A stretch of DNA of 64,000 nt from Brachypodium distachyon (taxonomy: Eukaryota; Streptophyta; Magnoliopsida; Poales; Poaceae). Below the pieces are notes generated by a model. It was not told the DNA's origin. It made no database searches and saw nothing but the letters and a program-made list of their open reading frames with translations. The stretch lies in NCBI RefSeq assembly GCF_000005505.3, contig NC_016133.3:41939237-42003236 (forward strand), given 5' to 3'. Shown here in pieces: positions 46,765 to 58,229 of the stretch (positions are counted from its first letter, which is position 1; each line of letters starts with the position of its first letter). The translations under genes and the position numbers were made by a program.

Positions 46765-49700
46765 ATGTCCTTGCTTCCTCCTCAGCAGATCACCAAGCCA
46801 TCATCCACCATCATCAGCAACAACGTCCTGCTTCGTCGTCCCAAGAGCCAGCTCTCGAGCAGTCGTTTCCTGCTAAACGGGCCCTCTAGTTCTTCTTCTT
46901 CATCTCCGTCGTCGATCTCCGGTAGGACCAGGCGCCAACGTCGTTTTGCTTGCGCCGCCGCGTCGACGACGACGCCGTCGAGTAGTACTAGTAGTGCAAG
47001 TGAGAGCGGCGCCGGCGTTGTTGACGGCGGCATGGCCGGAAAGGCAGGAGGAGGGGTGCGCGTGAAGGCGGTGGCGAAGATCAAGGTGACCGTGGGAGGG
47101 TTCCTGGACAGCCTGAGGCCGTCCAGGGCCATGGACGACTTCAAGGACCTCATCGGCCGGTCCCTCGAGCTCGAGCTCGTCAGCGCCCACCTTGACGCAA
47201 GTAAGTGCATGTACATCCATGATCCATAGACACGCACGCTTGCATGCATGGACGCATAATTTTGCATGGATTTTTATGTCCCGTACGCTTGGATTGATTA
47301 ATTAAGCTAGACTACCGTACGCGTCCGGATCAATTTTGTTATGCACGATTTTTAAACCATGGTGGGATTCATGTTGAATTATCGATCACGATCGAGGCAA
47401 TTAGTTAATCAAACACAATAGTATCCACCATCTCTGGAGTACTTTAAAATCGTGCATAACAGCGTAAATTTTTTGTAGGATCTAGCTAGCATGTACTCCG
47501 TATGTTAGTTAATCGTACGTGAAGCAAGTGCCAGAGTGATGAATATCGAACCATCGAAACAGCGATAAGGAACGTTTTGCGACCACAAACAGGGATGTAC
47601 ACGGGATCTCGATCATAGTCTCACAGATGCGTCATTGAATGCACACGTTTTGTAGCTTCTGCGGAGAAAAATTGCAAGGTAGATTTCTACGTGTAGGACT
47701 TAGTCGTCGGTCAGTTCGACCGATTTTTCCCCGCGTATATATGCCCGTCCAAAAGCAATCTAGCTACCAATATATCCCCCGTCCATTTTTACTCAACTTG
47801 TCAGTTTTATTACACATCGAGCTAAACTTCATGCAATTTGATTTTCCTTTTTGCAAGAAAAGGTCAACGGGAAGCTAAGCGCGGCGTCCCATATCCTTGT
47901 TTATTTACCAAAACAAGGATGCTGAGCTTCTTTGTACAGGATCGAGCAAGTTGACACTTAATTTGGTCGACGCAATCTCAGTTAGCAGCCCTCATATGTA
48001 CGTACATGTGATCATGCATCGTCACAAGCAGAGGAACTTTTAAAGTACTCCTCCATTAATTAGTCCATTATACAAAGTGCGACTTGTCCCTATCATTACA
48101 AATTAATGGTCACTACAAGTTTTTCCATCCATTGGTTAAAGACTGAAGACCCTCGTGTCATTTTCCCGAACGTCTTCGTCAGAGCTAGTAGCTAGGGCCA
48201 TCGATCTATCACCTCGTACTACTTCGGTTTGATTGCGTATACACTAAAAGCAAATTACCTCACATCTTCGTTCACTAATTAATCACTCACGTGGGGATAA
48301 TCATGACCTTGATTATTTTAGCGGAAAATAAATCAAGACCTTGATTTTAGCGGTTTTGCTGTTTCTTAGGTTCTGACAACAACATTTTTTGATTCAATCA
48401 CTTAGATTCATGTAAGATTAATATAGGTTTGATGGATAAAAAAATCTTCATTGGATGGATACGATTGTTGATTGAGTAAGAACTATTTCTTAGACGACTA
48501 AGAAATAAACACTTCCTGATTTTAATTACTTTTTTCAGTAATAACTATATAGAACTGTACTTATACAGTTCTATAGTTCACACACGTGATCAAATTAATT
48601 AATGTAAGGTGCTTAACTAACGCTAATCGCGCTGTGTTGCGTATACAGAGACGGGGAAGGAGAAGAGCACGGTCCGGAGCTACGCGCACAAGGTGGACGA
48701 CGACGAGCTGGACGCCGTGGTGTACGAGGCCGACTTCGACGTGCCCCCGGGCTTCGGCCCCGTCGGCGCCGTGCTCATCTCCAACGAGCACCGCGACGAG
48801 GTGTTCCTCGAGGAAATCAAGGTCGTCACGTCCGGCACGGCCATGACCATCCGCTGCAACTCCTGGCTGCAGCCCAGGTCGGACGCCGCGCCCGGGAAGC
48901 GCGTCTTCTTCTCCAACAAGGTAAGGATTAACCGAATTATCAGTTGAATGAATTCAAGCCGATCGAGTCGCTTTAGCACATAAATTTTGGATGAACAGTA
49001 CAAGCTATCTATGTGTAGTGGCTGCATTGCTAGCGTACCAAAGTTCGTTAGCGTGTGATGGATGGATGGATGGATGGATCGATCCATCTCGATGGAATTG
49101 ATTACGCCGACTTGATGGATCGATTTAATTGGGAGATCGAGTGAGGTCGCTTCGAGCGATCTCTGCGGCGATACGGAGGCAGTAGGGCTATTGGTGCCCA
49201 GGGCTTCCACGTACGTGGTCATTGCCTCATTGGACATTAGTCAATCTCGTTCATAAATTCCCTTTTTTTAAGGGGAGAAGAGAACGTGCGTAAATATTGA
49301 GTTAAGTTGTTGCGTATAGTTTGGTCAGTGACTTGGTGCACCCCCATGTTCTCTCTGCTGATTTGAGAGAACGTGTAGTGCGGCCCGTACGATCGGTGCC
49401 ACGGCTCGTATGCACGCGTGGCGGAACCAGGAGCGCTCAACTGCATGCATGCATGTCAACCGTACAGCCGATAAACACGGGAAATTAATCAATTTGTTCC
49501 AGAGCTAGCTAGAAAAATGTACCGCTCATCCACTTTCTAATCCACTGAGAAATTGTCAATTGTGAATTTGCAAATACCTGCCGCTGAATCTGGATCTGCT
49601 ACGTGCAGCCATACCTGCCGAGCCAGACGCCGCCAGGCCTCCAGAGCTACAGAAACAAGGACCTGGCGCAGAAGCGCGGCGACGGCACCGGCAAGCGCTT

Positions 49701-51886
49701 GCCAACCGACCGCATCTACGACTACGACGTCTACAACGACCTGGGCAACCCAGACACCGGCGCCAACAACGCCCGGCCCGTCCTGGGCGGCAACAAACAA
49801 TTCCCCTACCCGCGCCGGTGCCGCACGGGCAGGGCCCGGTCCGCCAAGGACCCGCATTCCGAGACCCGGAGCGGCGACGTGTACGTGCCCCGGGACGAGG
49901 CATTCTCCGAGTCCAAGAACGTGCAGTTCTCGCTCAAGACGCTCACCTCCGTGCTCCACGCGGCCGTGCCCGCAGTGCAGTCCACGCTGGTTGATCCGGA
50001 ACAGGGGTTCCAGTCGTTCTTCGTCATTGACAAGTTGTTTGAGGACGGCGTCGAGTTGCCCCGTGCCGAGGATCTCGGGTTCCTCCGGAGCGTCGTGCCG
50101 AGGTTGCTTGAGCTGCTCCGTGATGGGCCTGGTGATCGCGTGCTCCTCTTCGACAGACCCGCCAACGTCCAGAGTATGTTTGATGACCAGTAGTACTGAT
50201 CCACGAATCTAAATTGATGCACTGTAACTAATTGGTTGGGGAATGCAGAGGACAAGTTTGCGTGGCTGAGGGACGAGGAGTTCGCGAGGGAGACGCTCGC
50301 CGGGATCAACCCGTACGCCATCGAGCTCGTCAGGGTGAGTTATCTGAAACTCTGAAATTTTTCCATGAATGTTCTGTCACGAGATAATTTTGATTTGTTT
50401 GTGAAATTAACGGATGTGAGCCTGCTCGATCGATCTGCAGGAGTTTCCGCTGAGGAGCAAGCTGGACCCGGCGGTGTACGGGCCGGCAGAGTCGGCGATC
50501 ACGGCGGAGCAGCTTGAAACCCAGATGGGCCACGTGATGACAGTGGCAGAAGCCGTGAAGCAGAGGCGGCTCTTCATGCTGGACTACCACGATCTCTTCC
50601 TCCCGTACGTTCACAAGATCCGGTCCCTGGAGAAGCGCACCACCATGTACGGCTCACGCACCGTCTTCTTCCTCTGCGACGACGGCACGCTCCGCCTCCT
50701 CGCCATCGAGCTCACCCGCCCGGCCTCAGCCTCCTCCCCGCAATGGCGCCAGGTCTTCACGTCCTCCACGGACACGACCAAGTCCTGGCTATGGCGGATG
50801 GCCAAGTCCCACGTGCGCGCCCACGACGCCGGCCACCACGAGCTCGTCACCCACTGGCTGCGCACCCACTGCGCCGTCGAGCCCTACATCATCGCCGCCA
50901 ACCGCCACCTCAGCGAGATGCACCCGGTGTACCGCCTCCTGCACCCGCACTTCCGCTACACCATGCGGATCAACGCGCTGGCCCGCTCCGCGCTCATCAA
51001 CGGCGGCGGCATCATCGAGCTCACCTTCTCCCCCGGCAAGTACGCCATGGAGCTCAGCTCGGCGGCATACGACAAGCTCTGGCGGTTCGACATGGAGGCG
51101 CTCCCCGCCGACCTCGTGCGCCGGGGCATGGCCGAGGAAGACCCCGAAGCAGAGCACGGACTCAAGCTCGCCATCAAGGATTACCCGTTCGCTAACGACG
51201 GGTTGCTCATCTGGGACGCGATCAAGAGCTGGGTGAACGCGTACGTGGCCAGTTACTACGCCGATGCCGGGAGCGTGGCCGGGGATGTGGAGCTGCAGGC
51301 GTTCTGGAACGAGGTGCGCACCGTGGGGCACGGGGACAAGAAGGACGCGCCATGGTGGCCGAAGCTCGACACACCGGAGACACTCTCCCACACGCTGACG
51401 ACCATCATCTGGGTCGCCGCGGCGCACCACGCGGCGGTCAACTTCGGGCAGTACGACTTCGGGGGTTACTTCCCGAACCGGCCCTCGATCGCGCGGACCA
51501 AGATGCCCGTGGAGGAGCCCGTGGATGCGGCGGCCATGGAGGCGTTCTTGGATAACCCTGATAAGGCGCTGAGGGAGTGCTTCCCGTCGCAGGTGCAGGC
51601 GACGCTGGTGATGGCGGTTCTGGACGTGCTGTCGAGTCACTCGTCGGATGAGGAGTACCTCGGCGGGGAGGAGACGGCGCCGTGGAGCGACGAAGTGGCG
51701 GTGAAGGCGGCGTATGCCGGGTTCGGCAAGAGGTTGAAGGAGGTGGAGGGGATTATTGACGGGAGGAACAAGGACAGGAAGCTCAAGAACAGGTGCGGGG
51801 CGGGCATCGTGCCGTACCAGCTCATGAAGCCCTTCTCCAAGCCTGGGGTCACCGGCATGGGCATCCCCAACAGCACCTCCATCTAA
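46765..51886 (+). CDS. LOX: Chloroplast 13-lipoxygenase
   Basis: Five exons join in frame: 46765-47200, 48649-48920, 49609-50173, 50249-50334 and 50441-51886, giving 934 residues. Residues 1 to about 70 are Ser/Arg-rich with few acids, a plastid transit peptide. A PLAT/LH2 beta-barrel follows ([34 protein letters not shown]), then the helical catalytic domain. The iron ligands are His591 and His596 ([13 protein letters not shown]), His783 and Asn787 (HAAVNFGQY) and the C-terminal Ile934 (GIPNSTSI). Phe649 in ELTFSPGKY, where 9-lipoxygenases usually carry Val, argues for 13-specificity. The enzyme adds O2 to C13 of linolenic or linoleic acid in plastids, feeding jasmonate and leaf-volatile synthesis. 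No lesions are visible. Introns 1-3 are long and intron 1 carries two MITE-like elements. Confidence 0.95.
47338..47460. mobile_element. Small hairpin (possible MITE) in lipoxygenase intron 1
   Basis: GTTATGCACGATTTTTAAA (47338-47356) and its near-perfect inversion TTTAAAATCGTGCATAAC (47443-47460) enclose a 123-bp segment; complementarity extends into CCATGGTGG/CCACCAT. No clear target duplication. Confidence 0.55.
48350..48516. mobile_element. Mutator-type MITE, copy 2, in lipoxygenase intron 1
   Basis: Related along its length to 35959-36142: it shares TTTTTTGATTCAAT, GTAAGATTAAT, GGATAAAAAAA, GATTGTTGATTGAG and TATTTCTTAGACGACT. Flanked by TGATTTTA at 48342-48349 and 48517-48524, consistent with an 8-9 bp duplication. 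Confidence 0.7.
49057..49079. repeat. GATG microsatellite in lipoxygenase intron 2
   Basis: Nearly six tandem GATG units. Confidence 0.9.
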
Positions 51887-54400
51887 AGTCTCTGATCATC
51901 CAGCCAACCCGACGTGCTACGTGAAGACCGTTTCCTTGTGATTACTACTCCTACTTGGATTGTATATGTTCATTCATTTAGTATGTGTCTCATTTACGCT
52001 TTATTGATCCGTTGATCCCGCTAGTAGAGTATATGTATGTACCTTCGAAAATGACCTGTGTATGTATGTTTATGCATTTCTGTTATGTACTTGATTGATT
52101 GGTCTCACTTTTGTTATATACTGAAAGCAATATGAGGGGTAACAAGATGAGGTTTCACGTTGATTCATATCGTCCCAATTATCTTAGCCGTACGATCTAA
52201 AAGTTACAAAAGTTAGTCCGTTATATCTGCAAAGCACATATCTGGTACAACCGCTGGACCCGTTCCTGCACCTGACACGTGGCAAACAAATCCCAACGCT
52301 CGCAGGCTCGCCGTTTGAACGCACGCCGCTCGCTTCCCTGTTCGCGGCCTGCTCGCCCCCAGCGGTTGGTGCTCGCTCATGGCTGCTGGTTGCTGCTCGC
52401 AAGATCCCTGTCGACACCGCTCCGGCTAATCGCCTCCGTCGATTGCACTCTTCTGAATGGATTTCATCGTTAGATAACGCCAATGAGGCCATGAGGATTT
52501 GACTGCCGCTTAGTTCATCGATCTTTCTTCTGAATCTTATTCTTCTACCTGCCCCATCGCATCTTGCAGCGCCATCACTCGCGAGATTAAAAGAGGCAGA
52601 GTTAATCTGTTCGTTTGCTTTTCGGGGAGACGAGGCCATCGAGAAGTCAAAATTGGTCTGCTGGGGACGGGAATCACGAATTGGCAAACTCGTTGGCTGG
52701 GTTTGGTAAGCGGTAATCAGTCCTTGGAGATTTAAGTCTGTTTTCGCCGGAGAAAGGAATGGAACCGGGATTTGGAATCACTAATCATGCTCTGGGCCTC
52801 GAGATCCGTTTTGCCTGATGGCAACCGCGCAAAAGGGTCGATCTTGCATGCATGCATATGTAGCTCCAAAAGGACTTGATCTCGGAACTTATTGGTCCTT
52901 GCAGTATCGCTGAAGGCTAGCCATCTTCTCTCGAGATTAAAATTGAAGTCAGACAGATATATCGATCCTGACTTGGAACCACATCAGCAAAGCAAACACT
53001 ACCGCGTATAATAGAGATTAACTGAATTCTACCGCTTTTTTTTTTAATCAATGCATGCCTCTGCTCCGTGGTAAGGCATCAGCTTTGGTATCAGCCAAAT
53101 AGCACGGTCCTTAGCTTAGGCGAGGGATTGAGTAGATGAATTGGAAGAAAGATAGATACTGATTAAAAAAATCCTTAATTTTGATCTGTTATTCAGTCCC
53201 AAAGATCAATTTTATAAACGAGAATTGTAGAAATGAACAACAGATCCTTCATTCTGTATATATTTATCAATTTCTTTGTCGTATGATTACTCCATAGCAA
53301 TAAAAGTAAGTGGGCACAGATCATAAAGAATGGAAAATCGAACATTGTTATAGGTCATATAGAAGTATATATAAAATGAGAATTGATTCAACTTTACTAT
53401 TTCATATAGTGGTGTTTACTGCGATTATATACAGGAGATTTAATATTAAAGACGAAACTAGAATAAATAAAGGTGCTGCCCCTGCCTGCATAGTTCTAGC
53501 TAACGTCCTACGACGCCGTTGCAGCTGGTGTACGTTTTTATCCTTACGCGTTCCACGTAGCAAGATGAAGCTCCACACCGATCCACACCACCTAAAATCT
53601 AATGAGCAGGATATGTCTGATGGGTTAGGAACAAAACACCAAACAAGTTTGGGCCCATATAGGTCCAAGCACAATGAGGGGTACTAAACGGAGACACGGC
53701 GCTGATCCACATCATAGACCGTTAGATCTTTTATTTAATTTTTTTGCGATGATTTATTTAATGGTTAAGATTTAGTGAGCGGGTATGCTGGCTAAAGACG
53801 GAGCACCAAAGATGTTTGGGGCCCATATAGGCCTAATATGCTACATAAGCAAAACAAAAAATTATGGTGCCATTGGACGGTAAATATGTTACGGCATGAA
53901 AATTTTGTTTATGATAGGTGGGCCCAAGCGTTTTATCCATGCCACATCATTATCCTAGATAGGCAAACGGGTTTACAAGAAAAAACCGCTAGGATTACTA
54001 GGATTGCAAGTTCAGCGTTCGAAAATCAGGGATTAAGAAGATGATGTTGTATTCAGACTTCGTCTACGAGTTCAAGGTTTGAAATGGAATTTTCTCTTCT
54101 ATATATGTGTAGAATTTCAAGTCCAAATTCACTTGCATTTGGAAGCAGTGAAAAAAAAAACAAATTCAGCATAAATAGTTGTCCTTCACTATTTGACACT
54201 ATTCATTTGTATATTTCTCATTTTAATTGCTTCCAAACGTATTTGATTTTCAACTTGAAATTTTGCACATTTATAGAGCATCACACGCCCAACATATGGA
54301 ATGTTTATAAGAATTTTTTAAACTTCCACATATGATTTTATGAAGTTTGCACAGTTTGCCCCAGAGGGGTGTTCACCTGATAAGCACCTCTAAAATAATA
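51887..54400. other. Lipoxygenase 3'UTR and a 2.4-kb gene-free stretch
   Basis: The first 250 bp are likely 3'UTR. The rest has only short frames, none recognisable. Two blocks (about 53560-53700 and 53770-53850) share the theme of GATCCACAC/ACCGTTAGATCTT and GGGCCCATATAGG, as in degraded transposons, but I find no ends. Confidence 0.45.
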
Positions 54401-54529
54401 CTCCCTCGGTCAAAATTAATTGTCGCAGCTTTGGTAAAATTTGGTCTATATATGTATCTATCTAGACGAGTCTCAGTGTGTAGGTTCAATCATTTTGAAA
54501 ACTGTGACAATTAATTTGGATAGAAGGAG
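54401..54529. mobile_element. Stowaway-like MITE
   Basis: A 129-bp element from CTCCCTCGGTCAAAATTAATTG to a right end CAATTAATTTGGATAGAAGGAG, inverted to each other. TA precedes it; the right flank is CA, so one target base has changed. Confidence 0.75.
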
Positions 54530-54961
54530 CACAACAATACAAATCTCAATGAATCAAACATTAAAAAAAAATATAGATGTTTCCCGCGCGGGACACCATG
54601 CCAGTGTGATACAAAATTAAACGAGTATTTCGATTTATGGTGGAATCTTCGTATTACTCTCCATGTGTGTACTACTTTCAAATGGCCAACGGCTTCTCAA
54701 ATTTCTGGCCGTCCCAACTGTCAGCGCGTAGCAGGTGCATGTACGGTTGCATATGTCACGGCTGCGGCAGGGGCACGCAGTTTAGCAGCAGCTAGCGAAC
54801 GGCGCCAAACAAAGAGACCAGCAGCGTTCCGGACCAACCACTCGTCCACTCCCCCATCTTGCCGCGCTCTCCTCGGGACGAGTTAACCGATTCAAATATA
54901 ACCTCTCGTCGTACGTGGCCCCAGCCACCAGGTCTCGACTGACGCAGCAACCGCGAGATCG

Positions 54962-56909
54962 ATGGCGCCGTCCTCCCCCGTGTCCGGCGCCGGCGGCCAA
55001 CGCGCCGGCGTAGTAGTCATTGGCGGCGGCGACCCTGAGGCGCGGAACGCCGGCGAAGAAGCCATTCACAAATCAGTCGCCGTCCCGGCGGATGACGACG
55101 CACTGTCGGCGTCGGAGGAGGTCCGGTACAGGGGTTGGAAGACGATGCCGTTCGTGATCGGCAACGAGACGTTCGAGAAGCTGGGCAGCATCGGCACGGC
55201 CGCGAACCTGATGATGTACCTGACCTCCGTCTTCCACATGGCCAACGCCGACGCCGCCATGGCGCTCAACGCCTTCAGCGGCACCACCAACCTCGCCACC
55301 GTCCTCGGTGCCTTCGCCTCTGACCTCTGCCTCGGCCGCTTCGCCACCGTCGGCATCGGCTGCGTCTCCACCTTCATCGTACGCGAGCTCCATTTGCCAC
55401 CACTGTCTCATTTTCATCCTGTGAATTACTACTGAAGTTTGTTAGTTTGTTTGTTGTGATTCTTTTGATCGATTTGGCAACTCGACCTGGCACACAGGGC
55501 ATGATAATCCTGACGTTGACGGCTGCCTTGCCGACGCTGCACCCGTCGCCGTGCTCTGCCGAGGACGGCGGGCGTCACCATTACTGCGCGGGCGCGACGA
55601 GGCTGCAGATGGCCGTCCTGGTACTGTCGTTCGCCTTCATCGTGGCCGGCGCGGGCGGCATCCGTCCCTGCAACCTGGCCTTCGGCGCCGACCAGTTCGA
55701 CCCACGCAGCGAGGCCGGCCGCCGCGGCATCAACAGCTTCTTCAACTGGTACTACTTTACCTTCACCATCGCCGTCTGCGTCTCGTCCACGGCCATCATC
55801 TACGTGCAGACCAACCTGAGCTGGTGGGTCGGTTTCGCGGTCCCGGCCGCGCTCATGCTCGTCTCCTGCGCGCTCTTCTTCGCGGGCACGACGCTCTACG
55901 TCCGGGTGAAACCCGAGGAGAGCCCCCTTGCCGGCATCGCCCGCGTGGCCGTCGCCGCGTTCCGGAAGCGGCGCGTGCCGGATGGCAGCAAGTCGCTCTT
56001 CAGGACGACGCGCCATGGTAGCCAGCTCGTGTCCAGGCTCCCTTACACGGACCAGTTCATGTTCCTCGACAAGGCCGCGGTCGTGGTGCACAAGAGCGAG
56101 ATCGACGAGATCAGTGGACTACCCAAGGATCCATGGCGGCTCTGCAGCGTGCAGCAGGTGGAGGAGACCAAGTGCGTGCTCCGCGTCCTGCCGGTCTGGG
56201 CCACCTGCATCGTCTACTACGTGGCCTTCGCGCAGACAAACACCTACCTCGTCCTGCAGGCGGCGCAGTCCGACTGCCGCCTTGGCAGCTTCAAGGTGCC
56301 GCCGGGGTCCTTCACCGTGTTCCCCATGCTCGTTCTCACGGCCTGGGTCCCGCTCTACGACCGCCTCGTCTTGCCATGGGCGAGGCGGCTCACGGGCCGC
56401 GAGGACGGCATCACGCTGCTCAGCGGATGGGCATCGGCATGGCGCTGTCCGCCGTGGCCATGCTCGTCTCCGGCCTCGTCGAGCGGCGGCGGCGCGACCA
56501 CGACGCGAGCGGCAAGGTCTCGCCGCAGTCGGCGTTCTGGCTGGTGCCGCAGCTGGCGGCGCTGGGCCTGTCGGAGGCGTTCAACCAGGTGAGCCAGATG
56601 GAGTTCTACTACAAGCAGTTCCCGGAGAACATGCGCAGCGTCGCCGGCTCGCTGCTCTTCAGCGGGCTCGCGCTCTCCAGCTACCTCAGCGGGCTCCTCG
56701 TCAGCGTCGTGCGCCGCGTATCGGCCGGTGTCGACGGAGACGAAGGGTGGCTCGCCGAGGATCTAAACGTGGGGAGGTTGGACTGCTTCTACTTCCTGAT
56801 CGGCGCCATTGGGATCGCTGATTTCCTTGTGTTCCTTGCGTGCGCGAATTGGTACAGGTACAAGGTCTCCGATGATGACATGCATGAGCATGATGCTGAT
56901 GAAAACTAG
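54962..56909 (+). pseudogene. NRT1/PTR family (NPF) transporter with a single-base frameshift
   Basis: Two exons, 54962-55378 and 55498-56909, in phase 0 with a 119-bp intron. About 609 residues would result if the frame were continuous, a normal NPF length. Seen: the proton-coupling motif ExxEK at residues 69-73 (NETFEKLGSIG), GAGGIRPCNLAFGADQFDP, FFNWYYFTFT, the long central loop, WRLCSVQQVEETKCVLRVLP, and a C-terminal half (VSQMEFYYKQFPENMRSVAGSL) in another frame. One base is missing near 56416-56424, where the family normally reads LLQRMGIGM; the first frame stops about 57 codons later. The sequence resembles the NPF2 branch by eye. NPF proteins are plasma-membrane proton-coupled carriers for nitrate, peptides, glucosinolates or hormones; substrate unknown here. 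No other lesion is visible, so a sequencing error is possible. Confidence 0.85.
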
Positions 56910-57555
56910 CTAATTATATAGTACGTACAGTTGGAGATATTACCATGCTACTACTATGATCTGATCTGACTCTATCAAGTAGTTACCTATTGACATTTTT
57001 GGGGGGTATTTGGATACCGGATTCATGCAGTGTCATGGTATTCATGGAAACGAGACTGGATTGATGTTTTACTGTTTCAAGTTGGACTCGGCGGGCTGGG
57101 CCTGGCCCACCCCACAGAGCACGCATGCGAAGAAGAACCACGCATGTGCATGCATGCATGGCTACCTGCACAAGAACCACACCGAGCAACCTGAACAGAA
57201 TTCCAATGGAGTCCCCGTTTGTTGTAATGATCAATAGTGGTATGGGAATTGTCAGAAACGATGTGTTGTGTACATATAAACTTTTGGTCGTATGGTCGCC
57301 TCGCCATCGATGGAAGCAGAACACACATAACGCAATTGAACAAGCATACAATTGAATTATATACGGCAGAAACAGTTAGACCATGACACTGTTCGAATTA
57401 AGCACCGGATCAATTGAAGGAACCAGACACTTAAATTGAACGACTAGACTGTATATCAAATGGAGATCTTGCTGCTACAAAACTACGACAAATCTGGTAA
57501 CCTTTTGCCACCAAACATTACACAGGTCAAGAAGATCGACGAGATCCGAGGGAAA
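56910..57555. other. NPF 3' flank
   Basis: Only short frames without recognisable domains. TTTTTGGGGGGTATTTGGATACC (from about 56996) resembles a transposon edge, but I cannot find a partner end. Confidence 0.4.
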
Positions 57556-58001
57556 AGAGTAAATTTCATAAAATCACAGTTTTTGAGGTAGTCGTGTCGA
57601 TGAATCACAGTTAACGGAAAACCATTTGCAGAAACACACGTTTTGAGTCAACTTGTCTCAGTCAGCCCGAAATAAGAGATTCGACGGTTTTGCTTGATTT
57701 TTACAGGTGGGACCGGTGGGACCCATCTGTCAGACGCCACGTTGGCCCCAAAAATTTGCAGAAGTGAGAAGGGGGCTGGGGGTTTAATCGCGGGCTAACG
57801 GGTCATCAGGTCGGGTTGGGGCCGACTTAGCATACAACGGGTGGATCCACCTGTAAGAAATCAAACAAAACCGGCAAACCACTCGTTTTTGGGCTGGTTG
57901 AGACAATTGACTAAAAATGTGTGGTTTTGCGAATGGTTTTCCGTCAACTGTGTTTCAGCGACACGACTGCCAAAAAACCGTGGATTTGTAAAATTTACTC
58001 T
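57556..58001. mobile_element. Foldback/MITE element with inverted repeats over 100 bp long
   Basis: The left arm, starting AGAGTAAATTTCATAAAATC, and the right arm, whose inversion starts AGAGTAAATTTTACAAATCC, stay aligned for more than 110 bp (sharing GTCGTGTCG, CACAGTT.ACGGAAAACCATT and GTCAA.TTGTCTCA). They enclose about 200 bp of G+C-richer centre. No clear target duplication; the exact ends are uncertain. Confidence 0.7.
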
Positions 58002-58229
58002 TTATTAATGATAAGCGTAATCAAATTACAACAATCGCCAAATTATCTGGCCACGTACATGAACAAACCGCACCCTGCAATCCACGGTAGACTAGCTCTC
58101 TCGACCCACACTGCCAATCTACCTTAATTTATTCACTCATCACTTCATTCAAATCCGATTCTCGAATTTATTAAATCCAAGCCGTACGTGGCGAATGGGG
58201 CCCGTCGTGGCCAGCCAGCAGCTCATCGA

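Noticed and set aside
50789..51640. Long minus-strand open frame (283 codons) opposite lipoxygenase exon 5
   Set aside because: Shadow of a G+C-rich exon; low-complexity His/Arg/Val composition and no domain.
55429..56091. Minus-strand frame opposite the NPF gene, and further plus-strand frames at 55551-56021 and 55928-56821
   Set aside because: Out-of-frame shadows of the conserved transporter exon.
56996..57350. Transposon-like edge TTTGGGGGGTATTTGGATACC
   Set aside because: No matching inverted end or target duplication found.
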